Assembly (NCBI RefSeq): GCF_006538725.1
Contig: NZ_BJLQ01000003.1
Coordinates: forward strand, 124,001-188,000
From: Cellulomonas gelida
Lineage (GTDB): Bacteria > Actinomycetota > Actinomycetes > Actinomycetales > Cellulomonadaceae
Length of the DNA stretch: 64,000 nt
Direction: 5' to 3'
Shown here: one piece after another, positions 45,562-54,618 of the stretch
How the letters are laid out: each line of letters begins with the position of its first letter
Numbering within the stretch: position 1 is the stretch's first letter
Translations under genes and position numbers: made by a program
Notes under the pieces: model-generated
The model's database searches: none
Seen by the model: the letters and a program-made list of their open reading frames with translations, nothing else
Told to the model about the DNA's origin: nothing

Positions 45562-46536
45562 ATGTCCCACGACGCTGCCCTCGGCGTGCCCGCGCACAGC
45601 GGCCACGCCGCCCCCGGTGGCCCGCCCGACGAGCCGCCCGCCCCGCGCCGGCGCCGCACCCCGGCCGCCCCCTACCTGCTCCTGGTCCCCGCGCTCGTCG
45701 CGCTGGTCGCCGGCCTCGCCTACCCGGTGGGCAAGCAGATCGTCATGTCGGTGCAGAAGTTCGGCCTCGAGCAGCAGTTCGGTCAGGCGCCGACGTTCGT
45801 CGGCCTGGACAACTTCGTGCGGGTCTTCACCGACGACGCCCTGTGGGCGGTCGTCGCCCGCTCGATCGCCTTCTGCCTCGTCAACGCGTTCCTCACGGTC
45901 GTGATCGGGTTCGCGTTCGCGCTCCTGATGCGCGCGGTCGCCACGCCCGTCCGCCTCATGCTGCAGGTGTGCCTGCTGCTCGCGTGGGCCATGCCGATGG
46001 TCGCGGGCGTGACGGTCTTCAAGTGGCTGTTCGACTACCGCACGGGCGTCGTGAACTGGCTGCTCGTGCAGCTCGGCTTCGACAGCTTCGCCGGGTACTC
46101 CTGGCTCTCGCAGCCGTTCACGTTCTTCCTGGTCGCGACGATCATCATCGTCTGGATGTCCGTGCCGTTCGTCGCGCTGTCGATGTACGCAGGGCTGACC
46201 GCCGTGCCCGAGGAGGTCCTCGAGGCCTCGCGCATCGACGGCGCCAACGGTCGCCAGCAGTTCTGGCACATCCTGATGCCGATGGTCCGCCCCGTGCTGT
46301 CGATCGTGCTGCTCCTGCAGATCATCTGGGACCTGCGCGTGTTCGCCCAGATCCGCCTCCTGCAGGACGCGGGCGCCCCGGTGTCCGAGACGAACCTGCT
46401 GGGCAACTTCATCTACGAGCTCGGCATGAGCCGCCAGGACTTCGGCGGCGCGGCCGCCGTCTCGATCTTCGTGCTGCTGCTCACCGTCGCGCTGAGCTGG
46501 CCGTACGTCCGCAGCCTCATGAAGGAGGACGCATGA
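45562..46536 (+). CDS. Sugar ABC transporter permease (MalF type)
   Basis: The protein has 324 residues. A Pro/Arg-rich cytoplasmic N-terminus is followed by six helices and the EAA loop EASRIDGANGRQQFWHILMPM near 222-242 that contacts the ATPase. It imports the ligand bound by the lipoprotein. AGGAGA precedes the ATG. No ATPase gene is in the operon, so a shared MsiK-type ATPase elsewhere is likely, as is usual for actinobacterial sugar importers. Confidence 0.92.
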   Translation: MSHDAALGVPAHSGHAAPGGPPDEPPAPRRRRTPAAPYLLLVPALVALVAGLAYPVGKQIVMSVQKFGLEQQFGQAPTFVGLDNFVRVFTDDALWAVVARSIAFCLVNAFLTVVIGFAFALLMRAVATPVRLMLQVCLLLAWAMPMVAGVTVFKWLFDYRTGVVNWLLVQLGFDSFAGYSWLSQPFTFFLVATIIIVWMSVPFVALSMYAGLTAVPEEVLEASRIDGANGRQQFWHILMPMVRPVLSIVLLLQIIWDLRVFAQIRLLQDAGAPVSETNLLGNFIYELGMSRQDFGGAAAVSIFVLLLTVALSWPYVRSLMKEDA

Positions 46537-47441
46537 GCGCCGTCGCGCCCGTCCGCACGCCGCACGTCAGGGCGAGTGCCGTCGCGGCCAAGAAGCACGC
46601 CCCCCGGGCGGGCCGCCGCCGGGTGCGCTCGTTCGCGCTCGGGACCCTGGGCGTCCTCGCCTCGCTGCTGTGGGTGTTCCCGGTCTACTGGATGGTCCTG
46701 TCGGCGTTCACGCCCGCGGCCTACCTGCGTGCGACGACCCCGCAGTTCCTTCCGCTGCACGCGACCGCGGTCAACTTCCGGCGCGTCCTGGAGGGCGGCA
46801 GCTTCACCGCGGCGCTGGGCATGAGCGTGGCGATCACCCTGCTCACGGTCGTGCTGGTGCTGGCCTTCGCGTTCCTCGGGGCGCTCGCGATCAGCCGGTG
46901 GAAGTTCCGTGGCCGCACGTCGTTCGTGCTCGCCGTGCTGTTCATCCAGATGCTGCCCGCCGAGGGCCTGTTCATCGCGCAGTACAAGATGCTCTCGGGC
47001 GCGCACCTGCTCGACTCGGTGATCGGCGTGACCGTCCTCTACACCGCGGCCATCATCCCGTTCACGATCTGGATGCTGCGCGGCTTCGTCGCGGGCGTCC
47101 CGGCCGAGCTCGAGGAGGCGGCCATGGTCGACGGGCTCTCGCGCACGCAGGCGTTCCTGCGCATCACGTTCCCGCTGCTCGCGCCGGGGCTCGTGGCCTC
47201 GGGCGTGTACGCGTTCCTGCAGGCGTGGAACGAGTTCACGATCGCGCTCGTCGCGCTGAACTCGAACCAGACTCTGCCGCTGTGGCTGCGCAACTTCCTG
47301 TCGGCGTCGGCGAATCGCGGCGTCGACTGGGGCCAGGTGATGGCCGCGTCCACGCTCATCGCGATCCCCGTCATCGTCTTCTTCCTGTTCGTGCAGGGCC
47401 GGATGACCTCCGGCCTCGTGTCCGGCGCGGTCAAGGGCTGA
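46533..47441 (+). CDS. Sugar ABC transporter permease (MalG type)
   Basis: The protein has 302 residues. Six helices and the EAA loop (ELEEAAMVDGLSRTQAFLRITFPL) near 192-215. It overlaps the first permease stop by four bases and has GAAGGAGG upstream, so the pair is co-translated into one transport channel. Confidence 0.93.
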   Translation: MSAVAPVRTPHVRASAVAAKKHAPRAGRRRVRSFALGTLGVLASLLWVFPVYWMVLSAFTPAAYLRATTPQFLPLHATAVNFRRVLEGGSFTAALGMSVAITLLTVVLVLAFAFLGALAISRWKFRGRTSFVLAVLFIQMLPAEGLFIAQYKMLSGAHLLDSVIGVTVLYTAAIIPFTIWMLRGFVAGVPAELEEAAMVDGLSRTQAFLRITFPLLAPGLVASGVYAFLQAWNEFTIALVALNSNQTLPLWLRNFLSASANRGVDWGQVMAASTLIAIPVIVFFLFVQGRMTSGLVSGAVKG

Positions 47442-47446
47442 CGCGC

Positions 47447-48433
47447 ATGTCCCAGCACAGCACGCCCGCCCCCGGCCCGGCCGGGCGCGGCGGGACCCCC
47501 GGGCGCGATGCGGTCGGTGTCGACATCGGCGGCAGCAGCACGGTGACCATCCTGCTCGACGACCGCGGGCAGGTCGTCGCACGCGACGTCATGGTCACGC
47601 GCACGGGCGCCGAGCAGATCGCGTCCGACGTCGGGCACGCGGTGCGCCGCGTCCTGGCGACCGCGGGTGTCGACCCGGCCGACGTGGCCGGCATCGGTGT
47701 CGGGGTCCCCGGCGTGGTCGACCCGGAGAGCGGCACCGTCGCCAACGCGGTCAACCTCGGGATCGAGGGCAGCGCACCGCTCGCGGCGCTCGTCTCCCGC
47801 GCGCTCGACGGCCTGCCGGTCCGCCTCGAGAACGACCTCAACGCGGCCGTCCTCGGCACCGCGCAGCACCTCGCGCAGGCGGGTGAGGGCCCGGTCGACG
47901 ACCTCGCGTTCATCGCGCTCGGCACTGGGCTCGCGGCCGGCCTCATGCTCGACGGGCGTCTGCGTCGCGGTCCTCACCGCGCCGCGGGCGAGATCGGTCA
48001 CCTGCGGTACGTGCCCGACGGGCTGCCGTGCAAGTGCGGCCAGTCGGGCTGCCTCGAGCGGTACGCGTCCGGCTCGGCGCTCGACGCCGCGTGGCCGTCC
48101 CGCACGGGTCGTCCGGCGCCCGTCGAGGTGTTCGAGGCGGCGGCCGCGGGCGACGAGCACGCGGTGCGCGTCCGCGACGAGTTCCTGGCCGCGGTCGCCG
48201 GCGCCGTTCGTGTGCTCGTCCTGACGTGCGATGTCGGGCGGATCGTGATCGGGGGAGGGGTGAGCCAGCTCGGCGAGCCGCTGCTGCGGGGCCTCGTGAC
48301 CGAGCTCGACCGCCAGGCCGCGTCGTCGCCGTTCCTCGCGGCGGCCCACCTGCCGAGCCGCGTGCGGCTCGCGCCGGCCGGCGTGCCGCTGGGTGCGGTC
48401 GGAGCCGCGCTCGTCGGACGAGGAGGCCACTGA
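47447..48433 (+). CDS. ROK-family sugar kinase
   Basis: The protein has 328 residues. The phosphate-binding start VGVDIGGSSTVTILLDD is at about 24-40, the catalytic-base region LENDLNAAVLG near 127, GTGLAAGLMLDG near 160 and the zinc motif CKCGQSGCLERYASG near 194. There is no DNA-binding domain, unlike the first gene. It likely phosphorylates glucosamine, N-acetylglucosamine or glucose at C6. The TGA overlaps the nagB ATG by one base. Confidence 0.88.
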   Translation: MSQHSTPAPGPAGRGGTPGRDAVGVDIGGSSTVTILLDDRGQVVARDVMVTRTGAEQIASDVGHAVRRVLATAGVDPADVAGIGVGVPGVVDPESGTVANAVNLGIEGSAPLAALVSRALDGLPVRLENDLNAAVLGTAQHLAQAGEGPVDDLAFIALGTGLAAGLMLDGRLRRGPHRAAGEIGHLRYVPDGLPCKCGQSGCLERYASGSALDAAWPSRTGRPAPVEVFEAAAAGDEHAVRVRDEFLAAVAGAVRVLVLTCDVGRIVIGGGVSQLGEPLLRGLVTELDRQAASSPFLAAAHLPSRVRLAPAGVPLGAVGAALVGRGGH

Positions 48434-49215
48434 TGGAGGTCGTCATCGCCCCCGGGCCCACGCTGGCCCGGCTCGCGGCCGACGCGATCGAGCGGCTGCT
48501 GCGGGCGCGCCCGCAGACCGTGCTGGGGCTCGCGACGGGGTCGAGCCCGCTCGCGGTCTACGACGAGCTCGTGCGCCGCCACGACGAGGCCGGGCTGTCG
48601 TTCGCCCGGGCTCGAGCGTTCATGCTCGACGAGTACGTGGGCCTGCCCGCGGACCACCCGCAGCGGTACCGCAACGTCATCGAGTCGGAGATCGCCTCGC
48701 GCGTCGACCTCGCGCCGGGAGCGGTGCAGGGGCCGGACGGCAACGCCGAGGACCTGGTCGCGGCCTGCGCGGCGTTCGAGCAGGCGATCGCGGACGCGGG
48801 CGGCGTCGACCTGCAGCTGCTCGGGATCGGCACGGACGGGCACGTCGCGTTCAACGAGCCTGGCTCGTCGCTCGCGTCGCGCACGCGCATCAAGACGCTC
48901 ACGCGCCAGACCCGCGAGGACAACGCGCGGTTCTTCGACGACGACGTGTCGCAGGTCCCCACGCACTGCCTCACGCAGGGGCTCGCGACCATCATGTCGG
49001 CGCGGCACCTCGTCCTGCTCGCACAGGGGCGCGGCAAGGCCGAGGCGGTGCACCAGCTCGTCGAGGGTCCCGTCTCCGCGATGTGGCCCGCGACCGTGCT
49101 CCAGCACCACCCGCACGTGACCGTGCTGGTCGACGACGCGGCGGCCAGCAGGCTGCAGCTCGCCGACTACTACCGCGAGACGTACGCGGCCAAGCCCGCG
49201 TGGCAAGGGCTCTGA
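48433..49215 (+). CDS. nagB: Glucosamine-6-phosphate deaminase
   Basis: The protein has 260 residues. The NagB signature LGIGTDGHVAFNEPGSSLASRTRIKTL is near 133-159, and LGLATGSSPLAVYDEL near 36 and the catalytic Asp in FMLDEYVGL near 66 are intact. It converts glucosamine-6-phosphate to fructose-6-phosphate and ammonia. AGGAGG overlaps the end of the kinase gene. No nagA is seen here, so an N-acetyl sugar would need a deacetylase elsewhere. Confidence 0.95.
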   Translation: MEVVIAPGPTLARLAADAIERLLRARPQTVLGLATGSSPLAVYDELVRRHDEAGLSFARARAFMLDEYVGLPADHPQRYRNVIESEIASRVDLAPGAVQGPDGNAEDLVAACAAFEQAIADAGGVDLQLLGIGTDGHVAFNEPGSSLASRTRIKTLTRQTREDNARFFDDDVSQVPTHCLTQGLATIMSARHLVLLAQGRGKAEAVHQLVEGPVSAMWPATVLQHHPHVTVLVDDAAASRLQLADYYRETYAAKPAWQGL

Positions 49216-49220
49216 GCGCG

Positions 49221-49273
49221 GTCCGGGTGGGCGTGCGCGCGTCGTCGCAGGTGGCGTCGCGGCCCACCCGGAC
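49221..49273 (+). terminator. Terminator-like hairpin after nagB
   Basis: A perfect 12-bp stem (GTCCGGGTGGGC with its complement) encloses 29 bases just after the operon end. The long loop lowers confidence. Confidence 0.5.
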
Positions 49274-49309
49274 TGTGGGCGGCGCGGGAGGAGTGTCCGA
49301 CTCCCGACG

Positions 49310-49315
49310 TAGACT
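49310..49315 (+). promoter_or_regulatory. -10 box, leaderless start of DUF3039 gene
   Basis: TAGACT lies seven bases before ATG 49323. Confidence 0.6.
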
Positions 49316-49322
49316 TCCCCGC

Positions 49323-49697
49323 ATGAGCGAACCGCTGTCCTCGCCCGCCGGCCCCGACGACCCGTTCGGTCCGGACCAGGCGACGGGGACGAGCGTCCTC
49401 GAGCGCGCCGAGACGACCGAGCAGGTCGAGCCGGGCGACCACGAGCGCTTCGCGCACTACGTGCGCAAGGAGAAGATCACCGAGTCCGCGGTGACCGGCA
49501 GGCCGGTCGTGGCGCTCTGCGGCAAGGTCTGGGTGCCGGGCCGCGACCCGAACAAGTTCCCGGTCTGCCCGGTGTGCAAGGAGATCTACGAGGGGCTCCG
49601 GCCGCCGCAGGACGGCGAGGGTGGCTCCGACGGATCGTCGGGCGGCTCGGGCGGCGGACGCCGCTGGGGCTTCGGCCGCGGCTCGTCCGGACGTTGA
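49323..49697 (+). CDS. DUF3039-domain protein
   Basis: The protein has 124 residues. The DUF3039 core is HERFAHYVRKEKITESAVTGRPVVALCGKVW with VCPVCKEIYEGL; CGK and CPVC give three cysteines that may bind zinc. The Gly/Ser-rich C-terminus is disordered. It is actinobacteria-specific and coupled to the helicase gene through overlapping codons. Function unknown. Confidence 0.85.
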   Translation: MSEPLSSPAGPDDPFGPDQATGTSVLERAETTEQVEPGDHERFAHYVRKEKITESAVTGRPVVALCGKVWVPGRDPNKFPVCPVCKEIYEGLRPPQDGEGGSDGSSGGSGGGRRWGFGRGSSGR

Positions 49698-51505
49698 GCG
49701 CCGCCTTCGAACCGTCCACCACCCACGCGTCGTCGTCCGCGGCATCACACCTGCCGCCGGCCTTCCCGTCGCGTGCGCCGTGGGGGACGGCCGGCAAGCT
49801 GCGCGCCTGGCAGGCCGAGGCGCTCGAGCTCTACCGCGCCCGCTCGCCGCGGGACTTCCTCGCGGTGGCGACCCCGGGTGCGGGCAAGACGACGTTCGCG
49901 CTGCGCATCGCGACCGAGCTCCTCGAGGCCCGCGTGGTGCGGCGCGTGACGGTCGTCGCGCCCACGGACCACCTCAAGCGCCAGTGGGCCGATGCCGCGG
50001 CACGCGTCGGGATCCGGCTCGACCCGGGCTTCAGCAACGCGCAGGGCCGCCACGGGCACGGCTTCGACGGCGTCGCGGTGACGTACGCGCAGGTCGCGAA
50101 CAAGCCCGCGCTGCACGCGGCCCGCACGAGCGCCGCGCCCACCCTCGTGATCCTGGACGAGGTCCACCACGGAGGTGACGCGCTGTCCTGGGGCGACGGC
50201 GTGCGCGAGGCCTTCGAGGGCGCTACCCGGCGGCTCGCGCTGACCGGCACGCCCTTCCGATCGGACACCGCCGCGATCCCGTTCGTGCAGTACGAGCGCG
50301 ACCAGCAGGGCATCCGGCGCTCGGTCGCGGACTACAGCTACGGCTACGGCGACGCGCTGCGCGACCACGTCGTGCGCCCCGTGATCTTCCTGTCCTACTC
50401 GGGCAGCATGCGCTGGCGCACCAAGACGGGCGACGAGATCAGCGCGCGCCTGGGCGAGGCGCTCACCAAGGACATGACCGCGCAGGCGTGGCGCACCGCG
50501 CTCGACCCGGGCGGTGAGTGGATCCCCGCGGTGCTCGCCGGCGCGGACCGGCGGCTGACCGAGGTGCGCCGCACGGTGCCGGACGCGGGCGCGATGATCA
50601 TCGCGACCGACCAGACCGACGCGCGCGCGTACGCCGGGCACCTCGCACGGCTCACGGGGGAGTCGCCCACGGTCGTGCTGTCCGACGAACCGGGTGCGAG
50701 CGACCGGATCGACGAGTTCTCGCGTGGCGACTCGCGCTGGCTCGTCGCCGTCCGAATGGTCTCCGAGGGTGTCGACGTGCCGCGTCTCGCGGTGGGCGTC
50801 TACGCGACGAGCACCGCGACGCCGTTGTTCTTCGCGCAGGCGGTCGGCCGGTTCGTGCGTGCGCGCAAGCGCGGCGAGACGGCCTCGGTGTTCCTGCCGT
50901 CGGTGCCGCAGCTGCTCGCGCTGGCGAACGCGCTCGAGCTCGAGCGCGACCACGCGCTCGACCGGCCGAAGACCGCGGAGGAGGACGGCGCCGGGTTCAA
51001 CCCCGAGGACGCGCTGCTCGCGGCGGCGAACGCCGAGCGCAACGGCCCCGACGCGGTCGGGTCGGACGGCATCCAGGGGTCGTTCGAGGCCCTCGAGGCG
51101 CAGGCGTCGTTCGACCGCGTGCTGTTCGACGGGGGCGAGTTCGGCACGGGCGCCGAGGTCGGTTCCGACGAGGAGCTCGACTTCCTCGGGCTGCCCGGGC
51201 TGCTCGACGCCGACCAGGTCTCGGCGCTCTTGCGGCAGCGCCAGGCCGACCAGCTCAAGGGTCGTCGCGCCCCGCGCGACCAGGCGGCCGAGCTCGAGGC
51301 GATGGACCACCGTCGCCAGGCCGAGCTGCGCAAGGAGCTCGCGCAGCTCGTGGGGGCGTGGTCCCGGCGCAGCGGGCAGCCGCACGGTGCGGTGCACACG
51401 GAGCTGCGGCGACGGTGCGGGGGCCCCGAGGTCGCACTCGCGGACCCGGGCCAGCTCGAGTCGCGCGTCGCGATGCTGCGGAGCTGGTTCGTCGGCAAGC
51501 GCTGA
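49694..51505 (+). CDS. DEAD/DEAH-box helicase (superfamily 2)
   Basis: The protein has 603 residues. The start is TTG 49694, overlapping the DUF3039 stop (TTGA); no other start is close. Helicase motifs are in order: ATPGAGKTTFAL (Walker A) near 61-72, ILDEVHHGG near 153, LTGTPFRSD near 182, VRMVSEGVDVPRLAVG near 355 and QAVGRFVRARKR near 380. The acidic C-terminus is without a nuclease motif. The target (DNA or RNA) is unknown; an SF2 helicase beside DUF3039 is a conserved actinobacterial pair. Confidence 0.88.
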   Translation: MSAAFEPSTTHASSSAASHLPPAFPSRAPWGTAGKLRAWQAEALELYRARSPRDFLAVATPGAGKTTFALRIATELLEARVVRRVTVVAPTDHLKRQWADAAARVGIRLDPGFSNAQGRHGHGFDGVAVTYAQVANKPALHAARTSAAPTLVILDEVHHGGDALSWGDGVREAFEGATRRLALTGTPFRSDTAAIPFVQYERDQQGIRRSVADYSYGYGDALRDHVVRPVIFLSYSGSMRWRTKTGDEISARLGEALTKDMTAQAWRTALDPGGEWIPAVLAGADRRLTEVRRTVPDAGAMIIATDQTDARAYAGHLARLTGESPTVVLSDEPGASDRIDEFSRGDSRWLVAVRMVSEGVDVPRLAVGVYATSTATPLFFAQAVGRFVRARKRGETASVFLPSVPQLLALANALELERDHALDRPKTAEEDGAGFNPEDALLAAANAERNGPDAVGSDGIQGSFEALEAQASFDRVLFDGGEFGTGAEVGSDEELDFLGLPGLLDADQVSALLRQRQADQLKGRRAPRDQAAELEAMDHRRQAELRKELAQLVGAWSRRSGQPHGAVHTELRRRCGGPEVALADPGQLESRVAMLRSWFVGKR

Positions 51506-51545
51506 TCGTCGGTGAGCGCTGATCGTCGGGAGCGCTGATCGTCGG
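51498..51545 (+). repeat. Three tandem repeats carrying the helicase stop codon
   Basis: AGCGCTGATCGTCGG occurs at 51498, 51515 and 51531. The first contains the real TGA; the others repeat the stop at 17- and 16-base spacing. Confidence 0.85.
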
Positions 51546-51833
51546 CAGGGCCGATGGCGCCTCGGGGCAACCGCTCCACACTTCTCCGCGGCGCCCTCGA
51601 CCACAATCCCCGTCTCACGATATGGACAGCCGATGAAGGGCGTCTTCCGTGAGAAGTCGCAGGTCACAGCCGTGGGAGCGCGTGCCATAGCAGGCCTGTC
51701 GGCGTGCGCAAGTCGTCAGTTCGGCGTGCCGAGGAGCGTCCACCGCGGGACTGTTGAGGTGCTTCGGGACCCGGAACACCGGATCCCGTCCCTCGCCGGC
51801 AGCAGTCCTGCCGGCCGACGAAAGGAGTACGCG
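51506..51833. other. 328-bp intergenic stretch
   Basis: It starts with the stop-codon repeats. The middle has GTCTCACGATATGGAC and is less GC-rich than its surroundings, perhaps a promoter, but no clear -10/-35 pair stands out. The last part holds the hairpin at 51795-51815 ahead of the small membrane protein. No gene or RNA family was recognised. Confidence 0.4.
51795..51815 (+). promoter_or_regulatory. 8-bp hairpin in the leader of the small membrane protein
   Basis: GCCGGCAG-CAGTC-CTGCCGGC is a perfect stem five bases ahead of the AAAGGAG ribosome-binding site. It could affect translation or end upstream transcription. Confidence 0.45.
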
Positions 51834-51983
51834 ATGCCCTCGTGGCTCATCCTCGTCATCATCGGCGTCGTCCTGGTCATCCTCGGCTTCAGCGGGGTCG
51901 GCACGTTCCTGCTGTGGATCGGCGTGGCCGTGCTCGTGATCAGCCTGATCCTGGCCCTCGCAGGGGGCCGCCGCCGCGTGTAG
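51834..51983 (+). CDS. 49-residue hydrophobic membrane protein
   Basis: Two hydrophobic helices (LILVIIGVVLVILGF and FLLWIGVAVLVISLILAL) are joined by SGVGT, with a GGRRRV end. AAAGGAG lies seven bases upstream of the ATG. It is too small for domain calls but is clearly a translated-looking small membrane protein; function unknown. Confidence 0.72.
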   Translation: MPSWLILVIIGVVLVILGFSGVGTFLLWIGVAVLVISLILALAGGRRRV

Positions 51984-52107
51984 CGACGCGACACGTCGCC
52001 GGCACCCCCGTCCGGCGCACCTCAGACACGTCGAACGCCGACCGCTTGCGATGAGCGGGTCGGCGTTCGGCGTTCCCGGGCCCGCTGGACGGGCGGGAGC
52101 AGTCCGG

Positions 52108-52155
52108 GCCGGTCGGCTCAGGCGGGGAGTCGGCTCAGGCGGGCAGGTCGGCTCA
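52108..52155 (-). repeat. Three repeats carrying the pncB stop codon
   Basis: Read on the minus strand, CGCCTGAGCCGAC occurs three times. The stop triplets are at 52153-55 (real), 52135-37 and 52118-20, spaced 18 and 17 bases apart. Confidence 0.85.
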
Positions 52156-53529
52156 GGCGGGGGGCAGCGCGAGGGTCACGGTCGGGAGGGCCGCCTCGTC
52201 GGCCGACAGCCGGCGCGCCCCCCGCGGGAGCGCCGCGCGGGACAGCCGGTGCCGCTCGGCCGCGGTCCGCACACCGTCTGCGCCGGTCCAACGGTCGTCG
52301 ACGTGCCCGTCGACGACGAGCGGCACGTGCAGCGGCCGCAGCTCGCCCGGCCCGTCCGTCGCGGCGAACGCCTCCCGGGCGACGTCCCACGACGCGGAGA
52401 CCGCGCGGACGCGGTCGTCGTCCCCGGCCACGAGCACCTCTTCGACGTCGCGCCCGTCGACCGAGCGCCGCGCGGCGGACTTGCGCCCCCCGACGCTGGT
52501 CTTGGCGGTCGACGCCTTCGCGACCGGCTGCATCACGCCGGTGGCGTCCTCGCGCGCGACGAGCTTGTAGACCATGCCGCACGTCGGAGCGCCCGAGCCG
52601 GTGACGACCGACGTGCCGACCCCGTACGAGTCGACGGGCGCGACGGCCAGGGCCGCGATGGCGTGCTCGTCGAGGTCGGAGGTCACGGTGATGCGCACCT
52701 CGTGCGCGCCTGCGGCGTCGAGCTGGGCGCGGACCTCGTGCGCCAGGACGCCGAGGTCGCCCGAGTCGAGGCGCACGGCGCCCAGGCCGGACCCGGCGAC
52801 CTCGAGCGCGCGCGCGACCCCGGCCTTCACGTCGTAGGTGTCGACGAGCAGCGTGGTGCCGGGGCCGAGCGCGTCGACCTGGGAGGCGAACGCGGAGCGC
52901 TCGTCGTCGTGCAGCAGGGTGAACGCGTGCGCGGCCGTGCCGATCGTCGTGAGCCCGTACCGGCGGCCCGCCTCGAGGTTGGACGTCCCCGCGAACCCCG
53001 CGACGACCGCCGCGCGCGCCGCCGCGACGCCCGCCCACTCGTGCGCACGCCGTGAGCCCATCTCCAGGCAGGGACGGTCGAGCGCCGCGCTCGTCATGCG
53101 GGAGGCGGCCGAGGCGACGGCCGAGTCGTAGTTGAGGACGGACAGCACCAGCGTCTCGAGCAGCACGGCCTCCGCGAACGTCCCCTCGACGACGAGCAGG
53201 GGCGAGTGCGGGAAGAACACCTCGCCCTCCGCGTAGCCGACGACCGTGCCGCCGAACCGGTAGCCCGCGAGGTACTCCAGGGTCGCGTCGTCGACGACGC
53301 GCTCGCTCGCGAGCCACTCGAGCTCGGCCGCGCCGAACCGGAACTGCGCGAGCTCCTCGAGCACGCGGCCCGTGCCGGCGACCACGCCGTAGCGGCGCCC
53401 GTGCGGCAGCCGGCGCGTGAACACCTCGAACACGCAGCGACGGTCGGCCGTGCCGTCACGCAGCGCGGCCTGCAGCATCGTCAGCTCGTACCGGTCCGTG
53501 AGCAGCGCCGAGCTCGACAGCGTCGTCAT
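52153..53529 (-). CDS. pncB: Nicotinate phosphoribosyltransferase
   Basis: The protein has 458 residues from ATG 53529. Motifs: LLTDRYELTMLQAAL at the start, EMGSRRAHEWAG near 155, GFAGTSNLEAGRRYGL near 175, VRLDSGDLGVLAHEVR near 250 and GVGTSVVTGSGAPTCGMVYKLV near 295. It makes nicotinate mononucleotide for NAD salvage. TACCGT six bases upstream sets a leaderless start. It is divergent from clpS, as in many actinobacteria. Confidence 0.94.
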   Translation of the reverse strand: MTTLSSSALLTDRYELTMLQAALRDGTADRRCVFEVFTRRLPHGRRYGVVAGTGRVLEELAQFRFGAAELEWLASERVVDDATLEYLAGYRFGGTVVGYAEGEVFFPHSPLLVVEGTFAEAVLLETLVLSVLNYDSAVASAASRMTSAALDRPCLEMGSRRAHEWAGVAAARAAVVAGFAGTSNLEAGRRYGLTTIGTAAHAFTLLHDDERSAFASQVDALGPGTTLLVDTYDVKAGVARALEVAGSGLGAVRLDSGDLGVLAHEVRAQLDAAGAHEVRITVTSDLDEHAIAALAVAPVDSYGVGTSVVTGSGAPTCGMVYKLVAREDATGVMQPVAKASTAKTSVGGRKSAARRSVDGRDVEEVLVAGDDDRVRAVSASWDVAREAFAATDGPGELRPLHVPLVVDGHVDDRWTGADGVRTAAERHRLSRAALPRGARRLSADEAALPTVTLALPPA

Positions 53530-53535
53530 GCGCAC

Positions 53536-53541
53536 ACGGTA
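53536..53541 (-). promoter_or_regulatory. -10 box, leaderless start of pncB
   Basis: On the minus strand TACCGT lies six bases before ATG 53529; it favours this ATG over the upstream GTG 53535. Confidence 0.6.
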
Positions 53542-53569
53542 GGCCGAAGCACGTCCGCCGCGCGCTGCC

Positions 53570-53575
53570 TAGAGT
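53570..53575 (+). promoter_or_regulatory. -10 box, leaderless start of clpS
   Basis: TAGAGT lies six bases before GTG 53582. Confidence 0.6.
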
Positions 53576-53581
53576 GGACTC

Positions 53582-53875
53582 GTGAGCTCCGCACCCCACC
53601 TCGACGAGGTCGTCGCGTCCGACGCCCAGGCGTCGTTGGACGCCCCGTGGGTGACGATCGTGTGGAACGACCCGGTCAACCTCATGACCTACGTGACCTA
53701 CGTGTTCGAGACGTACTTCGGGCACCCGCGTCAGGTCGCCGAGCACCTCATGCGGCGCGTGCACACCGAGGGCCGGGCCGTCGTGTCGCGCGGCACGCTC
53801 GAGGCGATGGAGGTCGACGTGCAGGCGATGCACGGGTTCGGCCTGTGGGCGACCGTGCAGAGCAGCAGTCGGTGA
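53582..53875 (+). CDS. clpS: ATP-dependent Clp protease adaptor ClpS
   Basis: The protein has 97 residues. The ClpS core is complete: [24 protein letters not shown], with the N-degron-binding Asn-Asp, then [30 protein letters not shown]. It delivers N-end-rule substrates to ClpAP/ClpCP. It starts the actinobacterial block clpS-DUF2017-murI-MBL-rph-rdgB. Confidence 0.95.
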   Translation: MSSAPHLDEVVASDAQASLDAPWVTIVWNDPVNLMTYVTYVFETYFGHPRQVAEHLMRRVHTEGRAVVSRGTLEAMEVDVQAMHGFGLWATVQSSSR

Positions 53876-54618
53876 TGCGGGGGTTCGTCGCGCGCCAGCA
53901 GGAGTACGTCGCCCGGCTCGACGCCGACGAGCGCGCGGTGCTGGCGGGGATCGCCTCCGAGGTCGGCGTGCTGCTGGGTGCGACACCGTTCCGCAGGGCC
54001 GCGCGGGTGGCGCAGCAGACCGCACCCGACCCGCAGGTCGACGAGAGCGACGACGAGGACGACGAGCCAGGCGACGTGCTCGACGACGGCCCGCCGCTGT
54101 CGGCGCTGGGCTGGCCGTGGCAGCGCCCCGTCGAGCGGCCCACCGACTCGGCCGTGCGCCGGTTGCTGCCGGACGCGAGCGAGGACCCCGAGCAGGCCGC
54201 CGAGTTCCGCCGCCTGACCGACGCCGACCTGCGCGAGCGCAAGATCGCGGGCCTGCGCACGTGGTGGCAGGCGCTGCGCGCACCCGGGGGCCGGCACGGC
54301 GACGCGGTCGCGGTCACCGCCGCCGAGGCCCCGGCCGTCGCGGCCGCCATGACCGACGTCCGGCTCGTGCTCGCGGACCGCCTCGGTGTGCGCACCGACG
54401 AGGACGGCGAGCGGATCTACCAGGAGCTCACCGAGCCCGTGCCGCCCGGGTCGGGGGGCAGGGACAGCGAGGCGATCGCGGTGCGCCGCGCGTTCGTCGG
54501 GGTCTACGCGATGCTCTCCGAGCTCCAGGAGACGCTCGTGGGCGCGATGCTCGAGCAGTCCCGTGCGCGTCGGACGTCACAGGGTGGCGCGGACGGCCCG
54601 CGCGGCACCGGCGGTTAG
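53875..54618 (+). CDS. DUF2017 protein
   Basis: The protein has 247 residues from ATG 53875; GTG 53872 is an equal alternative. The N-terminus is [32 protein letters not shown], an acidic stretch runs near 60-75 and the C-terminal helix is [20 protein letters not shown]. It is actinobacterial DUF2017, always next to clpS. Function unknown. The last base of the clpS stop is its A, and its own TAG stop is part of the murI -10 box. Confidence 0.85.
   Translation: MRGFVARQQEYVARLDADERAVLAGIASEVGVLLGATPFRRAARVAQQTAPDPQVDESDDEDDEPGDVLDDGPPLSALGWPWQRPVERPTDSAVRRLLPDASEDPEQAAEFRRLTDADLRERKIAGLRTWWQALRAPGGRHGDAVAVTAAEAPAVAAAMTDVRLVLADRLGVRTDEDGERIYQELTEPVPPGSGGRDSEAIAVRRAFVGVYAMLSELQETLVGAMLEQSRARRTSQGGADGPRGTGG

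Noticed and set aside
51633..51983. 116-residue reading of the small membrane protein
   Set aside because: The first 67 residues are not protein-like and the only good ribosome-binding site precedes ATG 51834.
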